A stretch of DNA of 64,000 bases, taken from assembly GCF_030547185.1 (NCBI RefSeq), contig NZ_JAUOQR010000006.1, positions 1 through 64,000 of the forward strand, given 5' to 3'. Shown in pieces: positions 31,137 to 42,193 of this stretch. The first letter of the stretch is position 1; every line of letters begins with the position of its first letter. The notes beneath the pieces are model-generated. The model was not told where the DNA came from and made no database searches. It saw only the letters and a list, made by a program, of their open reading frames with translations. The translations under genes and the position numbers were made by a program. The DNA is from Neptuniibacter sp. 1_MG-2023. GTDB lineage: Bacteria > Pseudomonadota > Gammaproteobacteria > Pseudomonadales > Balneatricaceae.

Positions 31137-31991
31137 ATGAGCGCACAGATTATTGATGGCAAGAAAATTGCCGCCGAAGTACGTCAACGAGTAGCAGCCG
31201 GCGTCCAACAACGTTTAGACAAGGGCAAAAAAGCGCCCTGTTTAGCCGTAATCCTTGTAGGTATGGACCCTGCATCACAAGTTTACGTACGACATAAAAA
31301 AAACGCCTGTAAAGAGGTCGGTTTTGAATCTCGTTCATACGACCTTCCTGTTGAAACGACACAGCAAGCGCTACTTGAATTAGTCGATGAGCTGAATGAA
31401 GATCCCGGATGCAACGGTATCTTGGTTCAACTCCCCTTACCCGAGCATCTAGACTCAAACGAAATCCTTGAACGTATTCGCCCTGAAAAAGATGTGGATG
31501 GTTTCCATGCCTTTAACTTAGGACGCTTAGCACAACGTATGCCGGTTTTACGCCCATGCACACCTAAAGGTGTCATGACCTTGCTGGAGTCCACTCATCA
31601 AGACCTGCACGGTATGGAAGCGGTGGTCGTAGGGGCATCCAACATTGTGGGTCGTCCAATGGGACTGGAGCTGCTTTTAGCGGGCTGCACTGTTACCACG
31701 ACACATCGCTTTACACGCGATCTTGAAGCTCATGTTCGCCGCGCTGATTTAGTCATTGTCGGCGTTGGCATCCCGAACCTAGTAAAAGGCGAATGGATCA
31801 AAGAGGGGGCTACCGTTATCGATGTAGGTATCAATCGTTTAGATGATGGCCGTTTAGTGGGTGACGTTGGCTTTGAAGAAGCGGAAAAACGTGCAGGCTT
31901 TATAACACCCGTACCAGGCGGTGTAGGCCCTATGACCGTAGCAACACTAATGGAAAACACTTTAGAAGCAGCTAACAAACAAGATAGTTAA
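31137..31991 (+). CDS. folD: Methylenetetrahydrofolate dehydrogenase/cyclohydrolase FolD
   Basis: FolD interconverts 5,10-methylene- and 10-formyl-tetrahydrofolate. The 284-residue protein has [14 protein letters not shown] with the catalytic Lys, the [11 protein letters not shown] motif, the Rossmann loop [14 protein letters not shown] and the C-terminal [16 protein letters not shown] is upstream of the ATG. It stands alone between the tRNA cluster and convergent cysS. Confidence 0.97.
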   Translation: MSAQIIDGKKIAAEVRQRVAAGVQQRLDKGKKAPCLAVILVGMDPASQVYVRHKKNACKEVGFESRSYDLPVETTQQALLELVDELNEDPGCNGILVQLPLPEHLDSNEILERIRPEKDVDGFHAFNLGRLAQRMPVLRPCTPKGVMTLLESTHQDLHGMEAVVVGASNIVGRPMGLELLLAGCTVTTTHRFTRDLEAHVRRADLVIVGVGIPNLVKGEWIKEGATVIDVGINRLDDGRLVGDVGFEEAEKRAGFITPVPGGVGPMTVATLMENTLEAANKQDS

Positions 31992-32001
31992 GCGTCTAAA
32001 C

Positions 32002-32034
32002 ACAAAAAAAGGCAGCCTTTAGCTGCCTTTTTTG
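32002..32034. terminator. Bidirectional terminator between folD and cysS
   Basis: AAAAAAGGCAGC/GCTGCCTTTTTT hairpin with a five-base loop and natural A/T flanks. Confidence 0.9.
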
Positions 32035-32048
32035 TTGCATAAGAAAGC

Positions 32049-33434
32049 CTAAGCTTCACGAAACCATGTAGTTCCTTCCCGAGTATCTTTAAGAATCACG
32101 CCTTGAGCAGCCAACTCATCACGGATTCGATCGGATTCAGCAAAGTCCTTCGCTGTCTTAGCTGCTGCCCGCTGCTGAATAAGCTCGTCGATCTCATCGC
32201 TACCCAACTCACCCTCTTTATCTTCACCCTTCAAGAATCCAGCTGGATCTTGCTGAAGCAAACCAAGAATACCTCCTAGGCGCTTCAACTGCGCAGCCAA
32301 CATACCGGCTTCGGGAGCACCCTCACGGGAGGCTTTGTTTAGCTCGTTCACTAATTCAAAAAGCACCGACATAGCTTTAGGTGTATTAAAGTCATCATCC
32401 ATCGCCTCAATAAAACGGGCATCAAAATCATTTTCAATAACCTCATCTGTAGGCTCAACACCTCTTAGTGCTTGATAGAAGCGTTCAAGCATCACTCGTG
32501 CTTCTTTTAAGCTATCTTCGCTGTAATCAATATAAGTACGGTAATGGACCCGTGCTAGGAAGAAGCGTACAACCTCAGCATTGTATTTTTCTAATACATC
32601 ACGAATCGTAAAAAAGTTACCTAATGACTTAGACATCTTTTCTGAGTTAACGCGCACAGGCCCTGCATGCATCCATGTGTTCACATAAGTACAACCATTG
32701 GCTGCTTCAGATTGAGCAATCTCGTTTTCATGATGAGGAAACGGAAGGTCTGGTCCACCGCCATGAATATCGAAGGTATCGCCTAAACAGCACTTTGACA
32801 TCGCGGAACATTCTATATGCCAACCTGGGCGACCATTTCCCCAAGGAGAAGGCCAGCTCACCTCACCCTCTTTTGCCGCTTTCCATAACACAAAATCAAG
32901 CGGACTCTCTTTAGCGGTTTCAACCTCTACTCGCGCGCCGGAACGTAACTCATCAACATTCTTGTTAGTTAGTTTTCCGTAATTTTCAAATTTTTCAACA
33001 CGGTAGTACACATCACCATTGGAGGCAGGGTAAGCAAACCCTTTTTCAATGAGTGTCGCGACAAGGGCAATAATGTCATCAATATGCGCTGTAGCACGAG
33101 GCTCTTGATCTGGACGAAGTACAGAGAGCTTATCTTCATCCTCATGCATCGCAGCAATCATTCGCTGAGTCAGTTGCTCTGGTGTTTCACCATTCTCTGC
33201 CGCACGCTTAATAATTTTGTCATCTACATCCGTAATATTACGAACATAATCTACATCCCAACCTTGAGAGCGTAGATAACGGGTAATCACATCGAAAGCC
33301 ACCATCACCCGAGCATGACCTATATGACAAAAGTCATATACGGTGATACCGCACACATACATTTTTATTTTCCCCTCTTGCAAAGGAACAAAAGGAGCTT
33401 TCTCTTTATTTAACGTATTGTATATCTGCAGCAT
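32049..33434 (-). CDS. cysS: Cysteinyl-tRNA synthetase
   Basis: CysS charges tRNA-Cys. The class I signatures are [16 protein letters not shown] (zinc Cys and HIGH) and KMSKSLGNF. The other zinc ligands are the Cys of HIECSAM and the His/Glu of FPHHENE. With the start at ATG 33434 the protein has 461 residues and begins [12 protein letters not shown] like E. coli MLKIFNTLTRQK. A TTG at 33455 would add seven unrelated residues. It converges with folD, as in many relatives. Confidence 0.97.
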   Translation of the reverse strand: MLQIYNTLNKEKAPFVPLQEGKIKMYVCGITVYDFCHIGHARVMVAFDVITRYLRSQGWDVDYVRNITDVDDKIIKRAAENGETPEQLTQRMIAAMHEDEDKLSVLRPDQEPRATAHIDDIIALVATLIEKGFAYPASNGDVYYRVEKFENYGKLTNKNVDELRSGARVEVETAKESPLDFVLWKAAKEGEVSWPSPWGNGRPGWHIECSAMSKCCLGDTFDIHGGGPDLPFPHHENEIAQSEAANGCTYVNTWMHAGPVRVNSEKMSKSLGNFFTIRDVLEKYNAEVVRFFLARVHYRTYIDYSEDSLKEARVMLERFYQALRGVEPTDEVIENDFDARFIEAMDDDFNTPKAMSVLFELVNELNKASREGAPEAGMLAAQLKRLGGILGLLQQDPAGFLKGEDKEGELGSDEIDELIQQRAAAKTAKDFAESDRIRDELAAQGVILKDTREGTTWFREA

Positions 33435-33518
33435 GATTCGTAACTTATTGTTCAATGATTTGAAAGGAGCAGTATTGTAGATGAATTCGTTTTCATCTGC
33501 GAGGCGATCATTCTCTAT

Positions 33519-34427
33519 TTAGCGCAGCTCCGGTTTAATTATTAAGCGCCCTATACTCTCATCTAATAATGGGCTTCTCTCACTCGTTAAAAGCAACTCA
33601 TTTCCTTTCCCCTCTTTATTCCAAACAACCGCTTCCCATTGAGCATAAGGGTGTAGCTTAATACGCTTAGCATTCTCCCACAGCGGAAGCCGATCAACAG
33701 GAATAAGCCAGATAAACGACTGCCCAAAAATTAAATTTTTATCGTAGCCCAGCAAAACTAAACGTCGAGATAATGGATCAAAATCAGCCCCTGTAATTAA
33801 GCCATCAACATTATATTCTTGCTCAGCAAGTACCGATTGATTCAATTTATTTTTATTCAACCTGTAGAGTTTAGTTTTTTCGTTACCCCAGCCTTTAGTA
33901 AAAAGCCATAACTCATCATCAACGACTGTCAGTGCTTCACAATCGAAGTTATGCTCCTTACTCAGCTTTTCTTCAGGAAAATCCGCGTAGTGAATATCCA
34001 TTTTCTCTGCTGCCACACTTCCCCCCGTACCCCCCTCTACTAGCGAGAGCCACTGGACTTTATAGATCTGCACAACAGAACGGTTGCCGCGATTATTTCC
34101 ACAATCGGCGATATACAAAAATTCATCATCTTGAGCTAATGACTCCCAATCGACATTTTTCGCTCCGCGGATATAGATCTTTTTCTCAATGCCATGATCA
34201 TTATTGATGGCATACACAACCGCCTCACCGCCACTGTCATTAACCGTCCAATTTAATCCCTTATGTAATGCTATTCCTGAAGTCTCCCTCACTTCGACAG
34301 GCCAAGAGGCACGCACTATATCGCCTGCACTTGACGAAGAAACATTAGCGGTATTCAAAGGAGCACAGCCCACCGTGATGACCACAAAAAAAACAACACA
34401 AGGTTTAACGTACCTGAAAAGGCTCAT
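33519..34427 (-). CDS. Putative lipoprotein with beta-propeller-like repeats
   Basis: This roughly 302-residue protein has a lipoprotein signal peptide whose lipobox is VTVGC. The mature part has repeated segments such as GLNWTVNDSGGEAVVYAI, DDEFLYIADCGNNRGNR, DDELWLFTKGW and RRLVLLGYDKN, which resemble blades of a beta-propeller and the NHL/SdiA-regulated groups. Function is unknown; an envelope or binding role is inference. ATG 34427 is preferred over TTG 34445. It is upstream of cysS and divergent from the diguanylate cyclase gene. Confidence 0.7.
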   Translation of the reverse strand: MSLFRYVKPCVVFFVVITVGCAPLNTANVSSSSAGDIVRASWPVEVRETSGIALHKGLNWTVNDSGGEAVVYAINNDHGIEKKIYIRGAKNVDWESLAQDDEFLYIADCGNNRGNRSVVQIYKVQWLSLVEGGTGGSVAAEKMDIHYADFPEEKLSKEHNFDCEALTVVDDELWLFTKGWGNEKTKLYRLNKNKLNQSVLAEQEYNVDGLITGADFDPLSRRLVLLGYDKNLIFGQSFIWLIPVDRLPLWENAKRIKLHPYAQWEAVVWNKEGKGNELLLTSERSPLLDESIGRLIIKPELR

Positions 34428-34563
34428 ACAGCACCGCTCTATCAAGAATAACTAATCATCACTTATTTTCATCTATTCGATTGACATAAGCACTAGACGT
34501 TTGTATTAAAAACTGCAAGGATTCGCTACCGGCAAACGTAAAAATAACAGGGCTCTATAGGGA

Positions 34564-35892
34564 ATGGGAAACGATATACACAACAACATGGATGAAGAAA
34601 GCACATTTTATCCCAAAATAGATGCGCCATCGCCCCTCGTTGACAATAGAACTATACCCTCCCAGCAGCTTACCATTTTGGAAGCACTTCCCTATCCTGC
34701 TTGGATCAAAAACAGACGTGCAGAATACCTTTATGCAAATAAAGCTTATGCAGATCTTGTTGGTATTCCCGTTAACGCGATCAAAGGACGTACCGATCGT
34801 CAATTATTCCCTAAATTCATTCAAGACCAATTAATCGATTCCGACGCTCTTGTCTTCCACAACAAAGCGACAATAGAGCTAGATAATATATATCTTCACT
34901 CAACAGCCACAGATACCTATTGGCTAAGCAAATCACCTCTTAAAAACAACTGTGGTCACGTCACAGGCATCATCGGCCTGATGAAGCTATCTCCAACCCT
35001 ACAAGTGAACGGGTCGACCTATAGCGAGCTGGCAACACATGCGATTAAACACAGCAACGAAGCGATCATTATTGCCGATACGGGCTTCAAAATAACACTA
35101 GTCAACCCTGCATTTATAAGAATTACTGGCTTTTCAGCCAATGAGATAATTGGCGCACCCGCCTCTATCATCAATGCTAATTGGCTCGCCCCCGAATTTA
35201 TGGAAAGCATTAAACACCAACTCCACTACCACGGCTATTGGGAAGGAGAGACTTGGAATCGCAAAAAAGATGGCCAACTCTACAATGAAAAAATAAAAAT
35301 ATCGGTTATTCGTTCAAGTGATGGAAAGATATCCCACTATATGGGGCAATTCACTGACAATACAGAACAAAAACAGACCCAAGATAAACTAGAATTCTTA
35401 GCATTCCACGATGCCTTAACAGGCCTTGCCAATCGTGCTTTATTTCTTGATCGTGTCAGCCAAAGCATCCAGCAATCCAATCGTAATAACACTCGATGCG
35501 CTGTTATCTATTTAGATTTAAATGACTTTAAACCTTTAAATGATACATACGGTCACCCTTTTGGGGATAAAGTACTAATCCACGCAGCTAATACAATTAA
35601 AGAAGCCGTCCGAAAAGTAGATACGGTCTCGCGCCAAGGCGGCGACGAGTTTGCCGTTTTACTCGAAGAGGTTGGCTCCGTTGAAAGCGTTGTCGTTGTT
35701 GCACAGAAAATCATTACCTCACTAAGACATACCTTTGTAATTGACAATATTAAAGTTAATCTCGGCGCTAGCGCTGGTATTTCAGTTTACCCAGAGCATG
35801 GCGATGATGCGGACAAACTAATCAGCAATTCTGATAAGGCAATGTACGCTGCAAAATCACTAGGCGGTAATGGTTATTATTTATACAAATAA
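34564..35892 (+). CDS. PAS-PAS-GGDEF diguanylate cyclase
   Basis: The protein would make c-di-GMP from two GTP. The 442-residue protein has a first PAS domain (about 35-140, ILEALPYPAWIKN), a second (about 155-275, IADTGFKITLVNPAFIRITG with a PAC stretch MGQFTDNTEQKQ) and a GGDEF domain. The active-site GGDEF is intact at 359-363 and an RKVD I-site lies five residues before it, so product feedback is likely. There is no EAL domain and no membrane segment. Ligands of the PAS domains cannot be told. The ribosome binding site is weak. Confidence 0.92.
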   Translation: MGNDIHNNMDEESTFYPKIDAPSPLVDNRTIPSQQLTILEALPYPAWIKNRRAEYLYANKAYADLVGIPVNAIKGRTDRQLFPKFIQDQLIDSDALVFHNKATIELDNIYLHSTATDTYWLSKSPLKNNCGHVTGIIGLMKLSPTLQVNGSTYSELATHAIKHSNEAIIIADTGFKITLVNPAFIRITGFSANEIIGAPASIINANWLAPEFMESIKHQLHYHGYWEGETWNRKKDGQLYNEKIKISVIRSSDGKISHYMGQFTDNTEQKQTQDKLEFLAFHDALTGLANRALFLDRVSQSIQQSNRNNTRCAVIYLDLNDFKPLNDTYGHPFGDKVLIHAANTIKEAVRKVDTVSRQGGDEFAVLLEEVGSVESVVVVAQKIITSLRHTFVIDNIKVNLGASAGISVYPEHGDDADKLISNSDKAMYAAKSLGGNGYYLYK

Positions 35893-36126
35893 AACCCAAG
35901 CCACTTTCGGTTTAACTATACCTCACACACAACAGAGAACTTCCCACTCCCTTAAGATCTAACGTTGTCCAGATCGTCTTAACAGATCAAGCCATCCGAA
36001 ATAACAAGTAAGTCAAAACTGAATTATTTCCATGAAGCAATGACTTCAATTGAATAAAAATCAGTCAGCCCTCTAAAAAATGGTCAATACTTAATCAACA
36101 GAAATATTCAGCCTTAGGAGGAAGTG

Positions 36127-36729
36127 ATGACTGTAAATAACACCCACCCCACAACAACACCCAAACGCCACCGCCCCTCCTTTACAGGCGATGGGCCTGA
36201 GCAAAGTATCATCAAACGAAGATCGAGCTCTAAGCAACAGGCCCAGAAATCATATTTACAAACCCTGCTCTATCATTCGATACTCAGTCATTTCAATAAA
36301 ATTTTTGCGCTAGAGCTGTCCGATACCCCGCTCGATTTAAATTATGAAGCGAAAGATGTAGCAAGCCCCGAAGTCATTGCAACAGATATACTTTCAACAG
36401 CAATAAACCTTTTTATCCCCTTCACTGAGTACCATACGGAGTTAAATGAATCTTCCGCTCTCGATTGCTTCATTAATATGACTAAAGAAGCGCTTCGTAA
36501 TGGGATTATAGAGACAAGAGAAGTGCTTGATAGCAAACAGCTCCTCGAAGGGAAAATTGCTTGGCAAGTAGAGGAAATAGAAGAACAACTCTATGCAGAG
36601 CTAAGTGAGTACAGCCAGAGCTTTGGTTACTGCTGCGATGATGAGAGCAACCTAGATAATGAATCAGAATTGATGATCGAGCCTGATGATATATGGGATG
36701 ATGAGCTTTTGAATAGACTAAGAATGTAA
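36127..36729 (+). CDS. DUF5610-like hypothetical protein
   Basis: The 200-residue cytoplasmic protein has a basic disordered N-terminus (Lys/Ser/Gln-rich) and a helical middle (YLQTLLYHSILSHFNKI ... SPEVIATDILSTAINLF) that resembles the DUF5610 pattern SPEATAERI...F. The C-terminus is strongly acidic (EPDDIWDDELLN). Function is unknown. TAGGAGGAA precedes the start; ATG 36127 is chosen over the adjacent GTG 36124. Confidence 0.65.
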   Translation: MTVNNTHPTTTPKRHRPSFTGDGPEQSIIKRRSSSKQQAQKSYLQTLLYHSILSHFNKIFALELSDTPLDLNYEAKDVASPEVIATDILSTAINLFIPFTEYHTELNESSALDCFINMTKEALRNGIIETREVLDSKQLLEGKIAWQVEEIEEQLYAELSEYSQSFGYCCDDESNLDNESELMIEPDDIWDDELLNRLRM

Positions 36730-36754
36730 ACGATCGGTTAAGATATAGGTAAAA

Positions 36755-36785
36755 ATATAGTGCCGCTTTATATGCGACACTATAT
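36755..36785. terminator. Hairpin between convergent small genes
   Basis: ATATAGTG pairs with CACTATAT around a GC-rich inner stem (GCCGC/GCG). It lies between the DUF5610-like gene and the convergent 61-codon gene. No strong T run is present, so termination is inferred from position. Confidence 0.5.
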
Positions 36786-36795
36786 AGACCGAGAT

Positions 36796-36981
36796 TTAAT
36801 GCAACTCATCATACTTTTTGCGAATAGCGACCAGTTTTGGTTGTATATCAAGCGGGGCATAATTCATAGCTTGCTCAAAAAGATCTTTATTTTTCTCTGA
36901 AAGCCTTTCCTCTTCGCTCATTGCCGATAGCTTCTCCATCGCCTCTGTGAATTTAGGATGTACTTTGTCGGTAGCTGCCAT
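36796..36981 (-). CDS. Small charged hypothetical protein (61 aa)
   Basis: This highly charged helical protein begins MAATDKVHPKFTEAMEKLSA and contains MSEEERLSEKNKDLF and YAPLDIQPKLVAIRKKY. A perfect AGGAGGG site eight bases before the ATG and the coherent composition argue that it is real. I do not recognise the family. It lies upstream of a YgiQ gene on the same strand but a 100-base gap follows. Confidence 0.7.
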   Translation of the reverse strand: MAATDKVHPKFTEAMEKLSAMSEEERLSEKNKDLFEQAMNYAPLDIQPKLVAIRKKYDELH

Positions 36982-37100
36982 GTGGAGCCCTCCTATGCTG
37001 ATCCTGCACTAAAATATTCATACGTTAATGAAACCAAATATCGGCTGCTTTTACATTTTAACAACAGCCATCTATTTGAACAGACCTTTCTTGAACTTAT

Positions 37101-39311
37101 CTATTTTGGTTTCAATGATCGCTGCTGCTTACGCTTTGGCTTATTAAATTTTTGGCTTTTAGGTTTTTTGCCATTAGCGGCTAAATCCGTTGACCGCTTA
37201 CTTGCTGACGAAGCATTTCTCTTCGTCTGCTTAGCTCCTCCTTTGCTCCGAGAAAGTGTTTTTTTTGTATTTTCCTCCTCAGCAGGTACTAAGCTATTTT
37301 TACCATCCCCCACCAGATGAGCAAACCCCATCTCTGGAAGTTTCTGGCGCAATAACGGCCAATTCACAGGATCATGGTAACGCAGCAATGCTTTTTGTAT
37401 CTTTCGCTGATCATCATTCTTAGGTGTATAGAGTTTCTCGCTTTTATAGGTTACTTTTTTCAGCGGATTTTTATCTGAGTGATACATCGCCGTTGCTAGA
37501 GACATCGGCGAAGGGTAAAACGTTTGCACCTGATCAACTTTAAACTCATTACGTTTAAGCCACTGAGCTAAGTTGACCATATCCTCATCCTCGCACCCAG
37601 GATGAGCTGCTATAAAATACGGGATAAGATATTGTTTTTTGCCCGCCTCACGGGAAAAACGCTCAAACATCTTCTTAAACGCATCATATGTCCCCATCCC
37701 AGGTTTCATCATCATTGATAGCGTGCCCTCTTCGCTATGCTCAGGGGCAATTTTGAGATATCCCCCAACATGATATGTCACCAGCTCTCGTACATATTCC
37801 GGATCCTCTACTGCTAAGTCATAACGCAGACCCGATGAGATAGATACTGTATGTACGCCCTTCACTTTACGTGCTTTTCTATAAAGCTGAGTCGTTGGAC
37901 TATGATCAGTATCTAAGTTCTTACAGATAACAGGATATACACAAGAAAGCTTACGACAAGAAGACTGGATCTCTGGATCATTACAGTTAAGGTGATACAT
38001 ATTAGAGGTAGGCCCCCCTAAATCTGAGATAGCGCCCGTAAAGCCTGGAACCTTATCTCTTATCTCCTCAATCTCATTAATTACCGATTCATGGGAACGG
38101 CTTTGGATAATTCGCCCTTCATGTTCGGTAATTGAGCAAAAAGTACAACCACCAAAACACCCCCTCATAATATTAATAGAGAATTTAATCATATCGTAGG
38201 CAGGAATTTTTTCCTGTCCGTAACGGGGGTGAGGTATACGCTGATACGGCAAACCAAACACTTGATCCATCTCGGAGGTGGTCAATGGAATCGGTGGAGG
38301 GTTAACCCACAATTCACGATTACCGTGTTTTTGCACTAATATGCGAGCATTATGGGGATTTGATTCTTGATGTAACACCCGCGAAGCATGAGCATACAGC
38401 GCCGGATCCTTTGATACCTTTTCAAAGGAAGGTAAACGAATATAAGCCTCGTCTGGCAGTTTCTCTTTACCCTTTAAAGGTGCAGGAACGATACGCAAAG
38501 GTTGAACCGCATTGTCAGCATCATCCTTTTTATCGCAAGTTGCTACATCTTTATATTCATAAGGATTTGGTAGATCTTCAATATAACCCGGCCAATCGAT
38601 ACGTGTAGAATCAACCTCAATATAATCAGCTGGAATCGCTGAAGAAAGAATCGTTGTACCACGCAGATCGTTAATAGCTTCAATAGCTTCGCCATTAGCT
38701 AAGCGATGGGTTAATTCAACAATCGCTCTCTCCGCATTACCATAAAGCAGAATATCCGCTGTCGCATCCATCAATACAGAGCGGCGAACCTTATCACTCC
38801 AATAATCGTATTGAGCTATCCTACGAAGACTCGCTTCAATGCCACCTAAAACAACCGGTGTATCTCTGTATGCTTCTTTACAACGCTGACTATAAACAAT
38901 CACGGCTCGATCGGGACGCTTACCTCCCATTCCACCCGCCGTATAAGCATCATCATGACGCATACGCTTATCCGCCGTATAACGGTTAATAAGGGAGTCC
39001 ATATTCCCTGCGGTAATACCAAAATATAAATTTGGCTGACCTAATGCTTTAAAATCATCCGCACTTGTCCAATTGGGCTGCGTAATAATACCGACCCTAA
39101 AGCCTTGAGCCTCCAACAGACGCCCCATTACAGCCATGCCAAAACTAGGATGATCTACATAAGCATCCCCTGAAATGATAATAACATCACAGCTATCCCA
39201 ACCAAGCTGCTCCATCTCTTCTCGAGTGGTAGGCAAAAAAGGAGCTGGCGCATAACATTCAGCCCAGTATTTAGGATAAGAAAATAGATCAGGGGCTTTG
39301 ATTTGACTCAT
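37101..39311 (-). CDS. YgiQ family radical SAM protein
   Basis: This 736-residue protein has a B12-binding-like N-terminal part ([12 protein letters not shown] ... [15 protein letters not shown]) and a radical SAM domain with the 4Fe-4S motif [16 protein letters not shown], followed by a conserved [17 protein letters not shown]. The C-terminus is a Lys/Ser/Arg-rich tail after [12 protein letters not shown]. YgiQ proteins are widespread and of unknown substrate. No Shine-Dalgarno sequence is evident before the ATG. Confidence 0.94.
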   Translation of the reverse strand: MSQIKAPDLFSYPKYWAECYAPAPFLPTTREEMEQLGWDSCDVIIISGDAYVDHPSFGMAVMGRLLEAQGFRVGIITQPNWTSADDFKALGQPNLYFGITAGNMDSLINRYTADKRMRHDDAYTAGGMGGKRPDRAVIVYSQRCKEAYRDTPVVLGGIEASLRRIAQYDYWSDKVRRSVLMDATADILLYGNAERAIVELTHRLANGEAIEAINDLRGTTILSSAIPADYIEVDSTRIDWPGYIEDLPNPYEYKDVATCDKKDDADNAVQPLRIVPAPLKGKEKLPDEAYIRLPSFEKVSKDPALYAHASRVLHQESNPHNARILVQKHGNRELWVNPPPIPLTTSEMDQVFGLPYQRIPHPRYGQEKIPAYDMIKFSINIMRGCFGGCTFCSITEHEGRIIQSRSHESVINEIEEIRDKVPGFTGAISDLGGPTSNMYHLNCNDPEIQSSCRKLSCVYPVICKNLDTDHSPTTQLYRKARKVKGVHTVSISSGLRYDLAVEDPEYVRELVTYHVGGYLKIAPEHSEEGTLSMMMKPGMGTYDAFKKMFERFSREAGKKQYLIPYFIAAHPGCEDEDMVNLAQWLKRNEFKVDQVQTFYPSPMSLATAMYHSDKNPLKKVTYKSEKLYTPKNDDQRKIQKALLRYHDPVNWPLLRQKLPEMGFAHLVGDGKNSLVPAEEENTKKTLSRSKGGAKQTKRNASSASKRSTDLAANGKKPKSQKFNKPKRKQQRSLKPK

Positions 39312-39405
39312 ATAGGAGGTATAGACCGGAGTAAGTGACTAAGAAAATCTATTTTCTCAGAAACTAGAGGTGACTCCCAGTGAAAACCGCTCACATATGA
39401 AAACT

Positions 39406-40149
39406 TTACTGAAGAATCATAGATTGCTGGGCTTCTGGATAGGTTATTGGAGTAAATTTAAGCGGCTTTTCACGTTCAGACAAGTAAATCGCAAGATTAC
39501 CTTGCTCATCAATAGAAAAATACTCCGCTGAAGTCAGTAGGGCTAAATAACGATTTTCATGGTACATGATAGGACTAGAGCAGCGCTGCCGTGTTAAACG
39601 GGCTTTATCAATTTCAAGAAACACCGACAAAGAGGCATAAGCGCTTTGATATAAGTTACAGCCAGCATAACCCGATAACCGATTATTACTATTAAAAACC
39701 AGAGTCGTTTCGGTCGATGGTGGAATACCCCGTCCAGAAATATCCTCTGCTCGCCAATAAGTATTCTTCAAAACAAGCTCACTAAGCGCATGCAAGACAA
39801 CAGGGGCATCATCGACAATGGGGAGTACTTTCTCGCCCTCTAATACCCTTTGCGTCCCAATACTCGCCGTCACCTTGATTTTTTTGACTGAGAACTGCTT
39901 CTCCGCTTCAACCGGTAGCTCATAGTCATAAGGTAAATAGCCACCCTCTTCAATCACCTCGGATTTAACGCTATGGTCATTATAAATTAATGAAATCTCA
40001 ACTTTCGCAGATTCTGGCAGGTGTGATAATGGCTGCGCATCGATGATGACAGAAGTGCCATCACTCTTATACATAGAAGGCTGTGACAGGCATCCAGAGA
40101 GGATAAAAGAGGAAACTACAGACAGTAGAGTTACAGGTATAAAGCGCAT
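39406..40149 (-). CDS. META-domain outer membrane lipoprotein
   Basis: The 247-residue lipoprotein has a signal peptide with lipobox LSGC at 17-20. Residues ~35-125 resemble the YbaY-like lipoprotein domain (VSAxxxLP...). Residues ~130-240 form a META/HslJ domain (LKNTYWRAEDISG ... LVFNSNNRLSGYAGCNLYQSAY ... CSSPIMYHENRYLALLTSAEYF). Such proteins are envelope or stress-associated; the precise role is unknown. It lies downstream of fabV, separated by a terminator. Confidence 0.8.
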   Translation of the reverse strand: MRFIPVTLLSVVSSFILSGCLSQPSMYKSDGTSVIIDAQPLSHLPESAKVEISLIYNDHSVKSEVIEEGGYLPYDYELPVEAEKQFSVKKIKVTASIGTQRVLEGEKVLPIVDDAPVVLHALSELVLKNTYWRAEDISGRGIPPSTETTLVFNSNNRLSGYAGCNLYQSAYASLSVFLEIDKARLTRQRCSSPIMYHENRYLALLTSAEYFSIDEQGNLAIYLSEREKPLKFTPITYPEAQQSMILQ

Positions 40150-40210
40150 TCTTCAATTCCGTTTGAAGTAAAAAAACAGGGTTAGAAAGGATATATAAAA
40201 GACCTACAGA

Positions 40211-40243
40211 CACCAGATAGTAGCATACCGCTACTATCTGGCA
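40211..40243 (-). terminator. Strong hairpin after fabV
   Basis: CCAGATAGTAGC (40213-40224) pairs perfectly over 12 bp with GCTACTATCTGG (40230-40241) around a five-base loop. It lies 14 bases beyond the fabV stop; on the minus strand the tail includes TCTTTTATAT. Confidence 0.7.
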
Positions 40244-40256
40244 AATAACCCATTAA

Positions 40257-41450
40257 CTATATATCGCTTACATCAAACTCCACGAGCGGAGAGACATCAA
40301 GATCATAATCGATGCCTTCAATTCCAAAGCCAAATAATTTTAAAAATTCATCTTTATAAAGCTGATAATCGGTCAAATCGAACAGATTTTCTGTGGTAAC
40401 TTGAGGCCAGATTTCGCGACAGGCATTTTGAACTTCATCTTTAAGCTCCCAATCATCCATACGGAAACGGTTACTCTCATCCATAACAACCGATTCACCG
40501 TAAAGACCCGTAGCAAACAAGCGCTGAACCTGTTCCATACAGCCTTCATGCAAGCCTTTCTCGCGCATCACCTTGAAGCACATAGCCAAATACAACGGCA
40601 TAACAGGAATCGCTGAACTCGCTTGAGTAACGACCGATTTAAGAACACCAATATTCCCCTGCCCGCCTTTAACTTTTAGCTTAGCATCAATTGCAGACGC
40701 TGCTCGATCAAGATCTTGCTTAGCTTTACCTAAAGCACCATCCCAATAGATCGGCCATGTTATATCGGAGCCGATATAGGAATAAGCCACAGACTTACAA
40801 CCTTCAGCCAGAACGTCGGCTTCTTCGAGTGCATTGATCCACAATTCCCAATCCTCACCACCCATAACGGTAACGGTCGCGTCGATCTCTTCCTGGGTAG
40901 CCGGCTCAACTTCAGCACTAATAATGGCATCTTTATTAGTATCAATGGCCGTAGACTGATAAGGCTTACCAATAGGTTTCAAACAGGAGCGAACAACCTC
41001 TCCTGTATCAGGCATTTTTCGCACTGGCGAAGCAAGAGAATAAACAACCAAGTCAACTTGCTTCATCTCCTCTTTAATCAATTCGATAGTTTTGGCTTTA
41101 GCTTCATGGGAAAAAGCATCGCCATTCAAACTTTTTGAATATAAGCCAGCCGCTTTCGCTTCTGCATCAAATGCCGCGGAGTTATACCAACCCGCTGTAC
41201 CCGTCTTACGCTCTGTGCCCGGCTTTTCAAAGAAAACGCCTATAGTCGCCGCACCTGAACCAAACGCCGCAGCGATACGTGATGAAAGGCCATAGCCACT
41301 TGATGCACCAATAACGAGAACACGTTTAGGTCCGTTGGCAATTTCACCTTTACTTTTAGTATAGGCAATTTGTTCACGAACATTGGCTGCACAGCCCTCA
41401 GGGTGTGTAGTAGTACAAATAAAACCGCGAATTTTTGGTTTGATAATCAT
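40257..41450 (-). CDS. fabV: Trans-2-enoyl-ACP/CoA reductase FabV
   Basis: FabV performs the last reduction of fatty-acid elongation with NADH and, unlike FabI, resists triclosan. With ATG 41450 the protein has 397 residues and begins [20 protein letters not shown], as the family does. The NADH loop is [15 protein letters not shown], the catalytic Tyr-x8-Lys is [10 protein letters not shown] and a conserved [13 protein letters not shown] follows. A GTG/ATG 60 bases upstream is not conserved. It is divergent from a MaoC hydratase gene, suggesting shared lipid metabolism. Confidence 0.96.
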   Translation of the reverse strand: MIIKPKIRGFICTTTHPEGCAANVREQIAYTKSKGEIANGPKRVLVIGASSGYGLSSRIAAAFGSGAATIGVFFEKPGTERKTGTAGWYNSAAFDAEAKAAGLYSKSLNGDAFSHEAKAKTIELIKEEMKQVDLVVYSLASPVRKMPDTGEVVRSCLKPIGKPYQSTAIDTNKDAIISAEVEPATQEEIDATVTVMGGEDWELWINALEEADVLAEGCKSVAYSYIGSDITWPIYWDGALGKAKQDLDRAASAIDAKLKVKGGQGNIGVLKSVVTQASSAIPVMPLYLAMCFKVMREKGLHEGCMEQVQRLFATGLYGESVVMDESNRFRMDDWELKDEVQNACREIWPQVTTENLFDLTDYQLYKDEFLKLFGFGIEGIDYDLDVSPLVEFDVSDI

Positions 41451-41707
41451 GCGTAAACGGGTCTCAAATCCAGTAAATAAAGTTGATTCGTAAGATACAT
41501 GAAATAGCACAAAATTTACAGCGTCATATCAGGGCTAAAAAACCAACAAAAACACTTGGATTGTAATATTTAATGTTTATAACCATAGTTAGCCAGCGGA
41601 TTAGCCAATTCTATCGAATTGTTACCTCTGCTGTTTTCTATTAGCTATTCATCCGTAATATTCGTTATTATCACACTATTATTGACGCTTATTTAAGGAA
41701 TTACCCA

Positions 41708-42139
41708 ATGTCCGATTTACATGGTTATTACTTAGAAGACCTTGAAGTAGGAATGAACGATTCATTTGCAAAAACCATCACCGATGCCGATGTTTGTCTG
41801 TTTGCAGGTATATCTGGCGATACAAATCCAGTACATATCAACGATGAATACGCAAAAACAACAATGTTTGGTAAACGCATTGTTCACGGTATGTTTAGCG
41901 CAGCTCTTATCTCCACTGTAGCAGGTACAAAATTACCAGGACCTGGCGCCATTTACATTGATCAACAGATCAAATTTAAAGCACCTGTTTTCATTGGCGA
42001 TACAGCTAATGCGGTCCTCACCGTTGAAGAAATTGATACGCGCCGCAAACGAGTCAAATGCAAAACAGAAGTTTATGTGGGCGACAAAGTAGTTGCGACT
42101 GGTAGCGCCACATTTATGGTTGATAAACGCGACGCGTAA
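41708..42139 (+). CDS. MaoC-like (R)-enoyl-CoA hydratase
   Basis: This 143-residue hotdog-fold protein carries the hydratase motif FAGISGDTNPVHIN (Asp38 and His43 catalytic) and the overhang segment VHGMFSAALISTVAGTKLPGPG. It resembles PhaJ, which channels beta-oxidation intermediates to polyhydroxyalkanoate synthesis, but no phaC is in the window and a role in fatty-acid metabolism with the divergent fabV is equally possible. AAGGAA stands upstream. Confidence 0.88.
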   Translation: MSDLHGYYLEDLEVGMNDSFAKTITDADVCLFAGISGDTNPVHINDEYAKTTMFGKRIVHGMFSAALISTVAGTKLPGPGAIYIDQQIKFKAPVFIGDTANAVLTVEEIDTRRKRVKCKTEVYVGDKVVATGSATFMVDKRDA

Positions 42140-42155
42140 AATTACCGATACGATT

Positions 42156-42193
42156 AAGCACCACTTCTTTTATAAAATGGTGCTTATCGTTTT
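42156..42193 (+). terminator. Terminator of the MaoC-like gene
   Basis: AAGCACCA (42156-42163) pairs with TGGTGCTT (42178-42185), followed by ATCGTTTTTT. A second hairpin AAGCAG/CTGCTT at 42241-42262 with a T tail may back it up. Confidence 0.75.

Noticed and set aside
30938-31156. 72-codon frame before folD
   Set aside because: No ribosome binding site, overlaps folD out of frame, no family resemblance.
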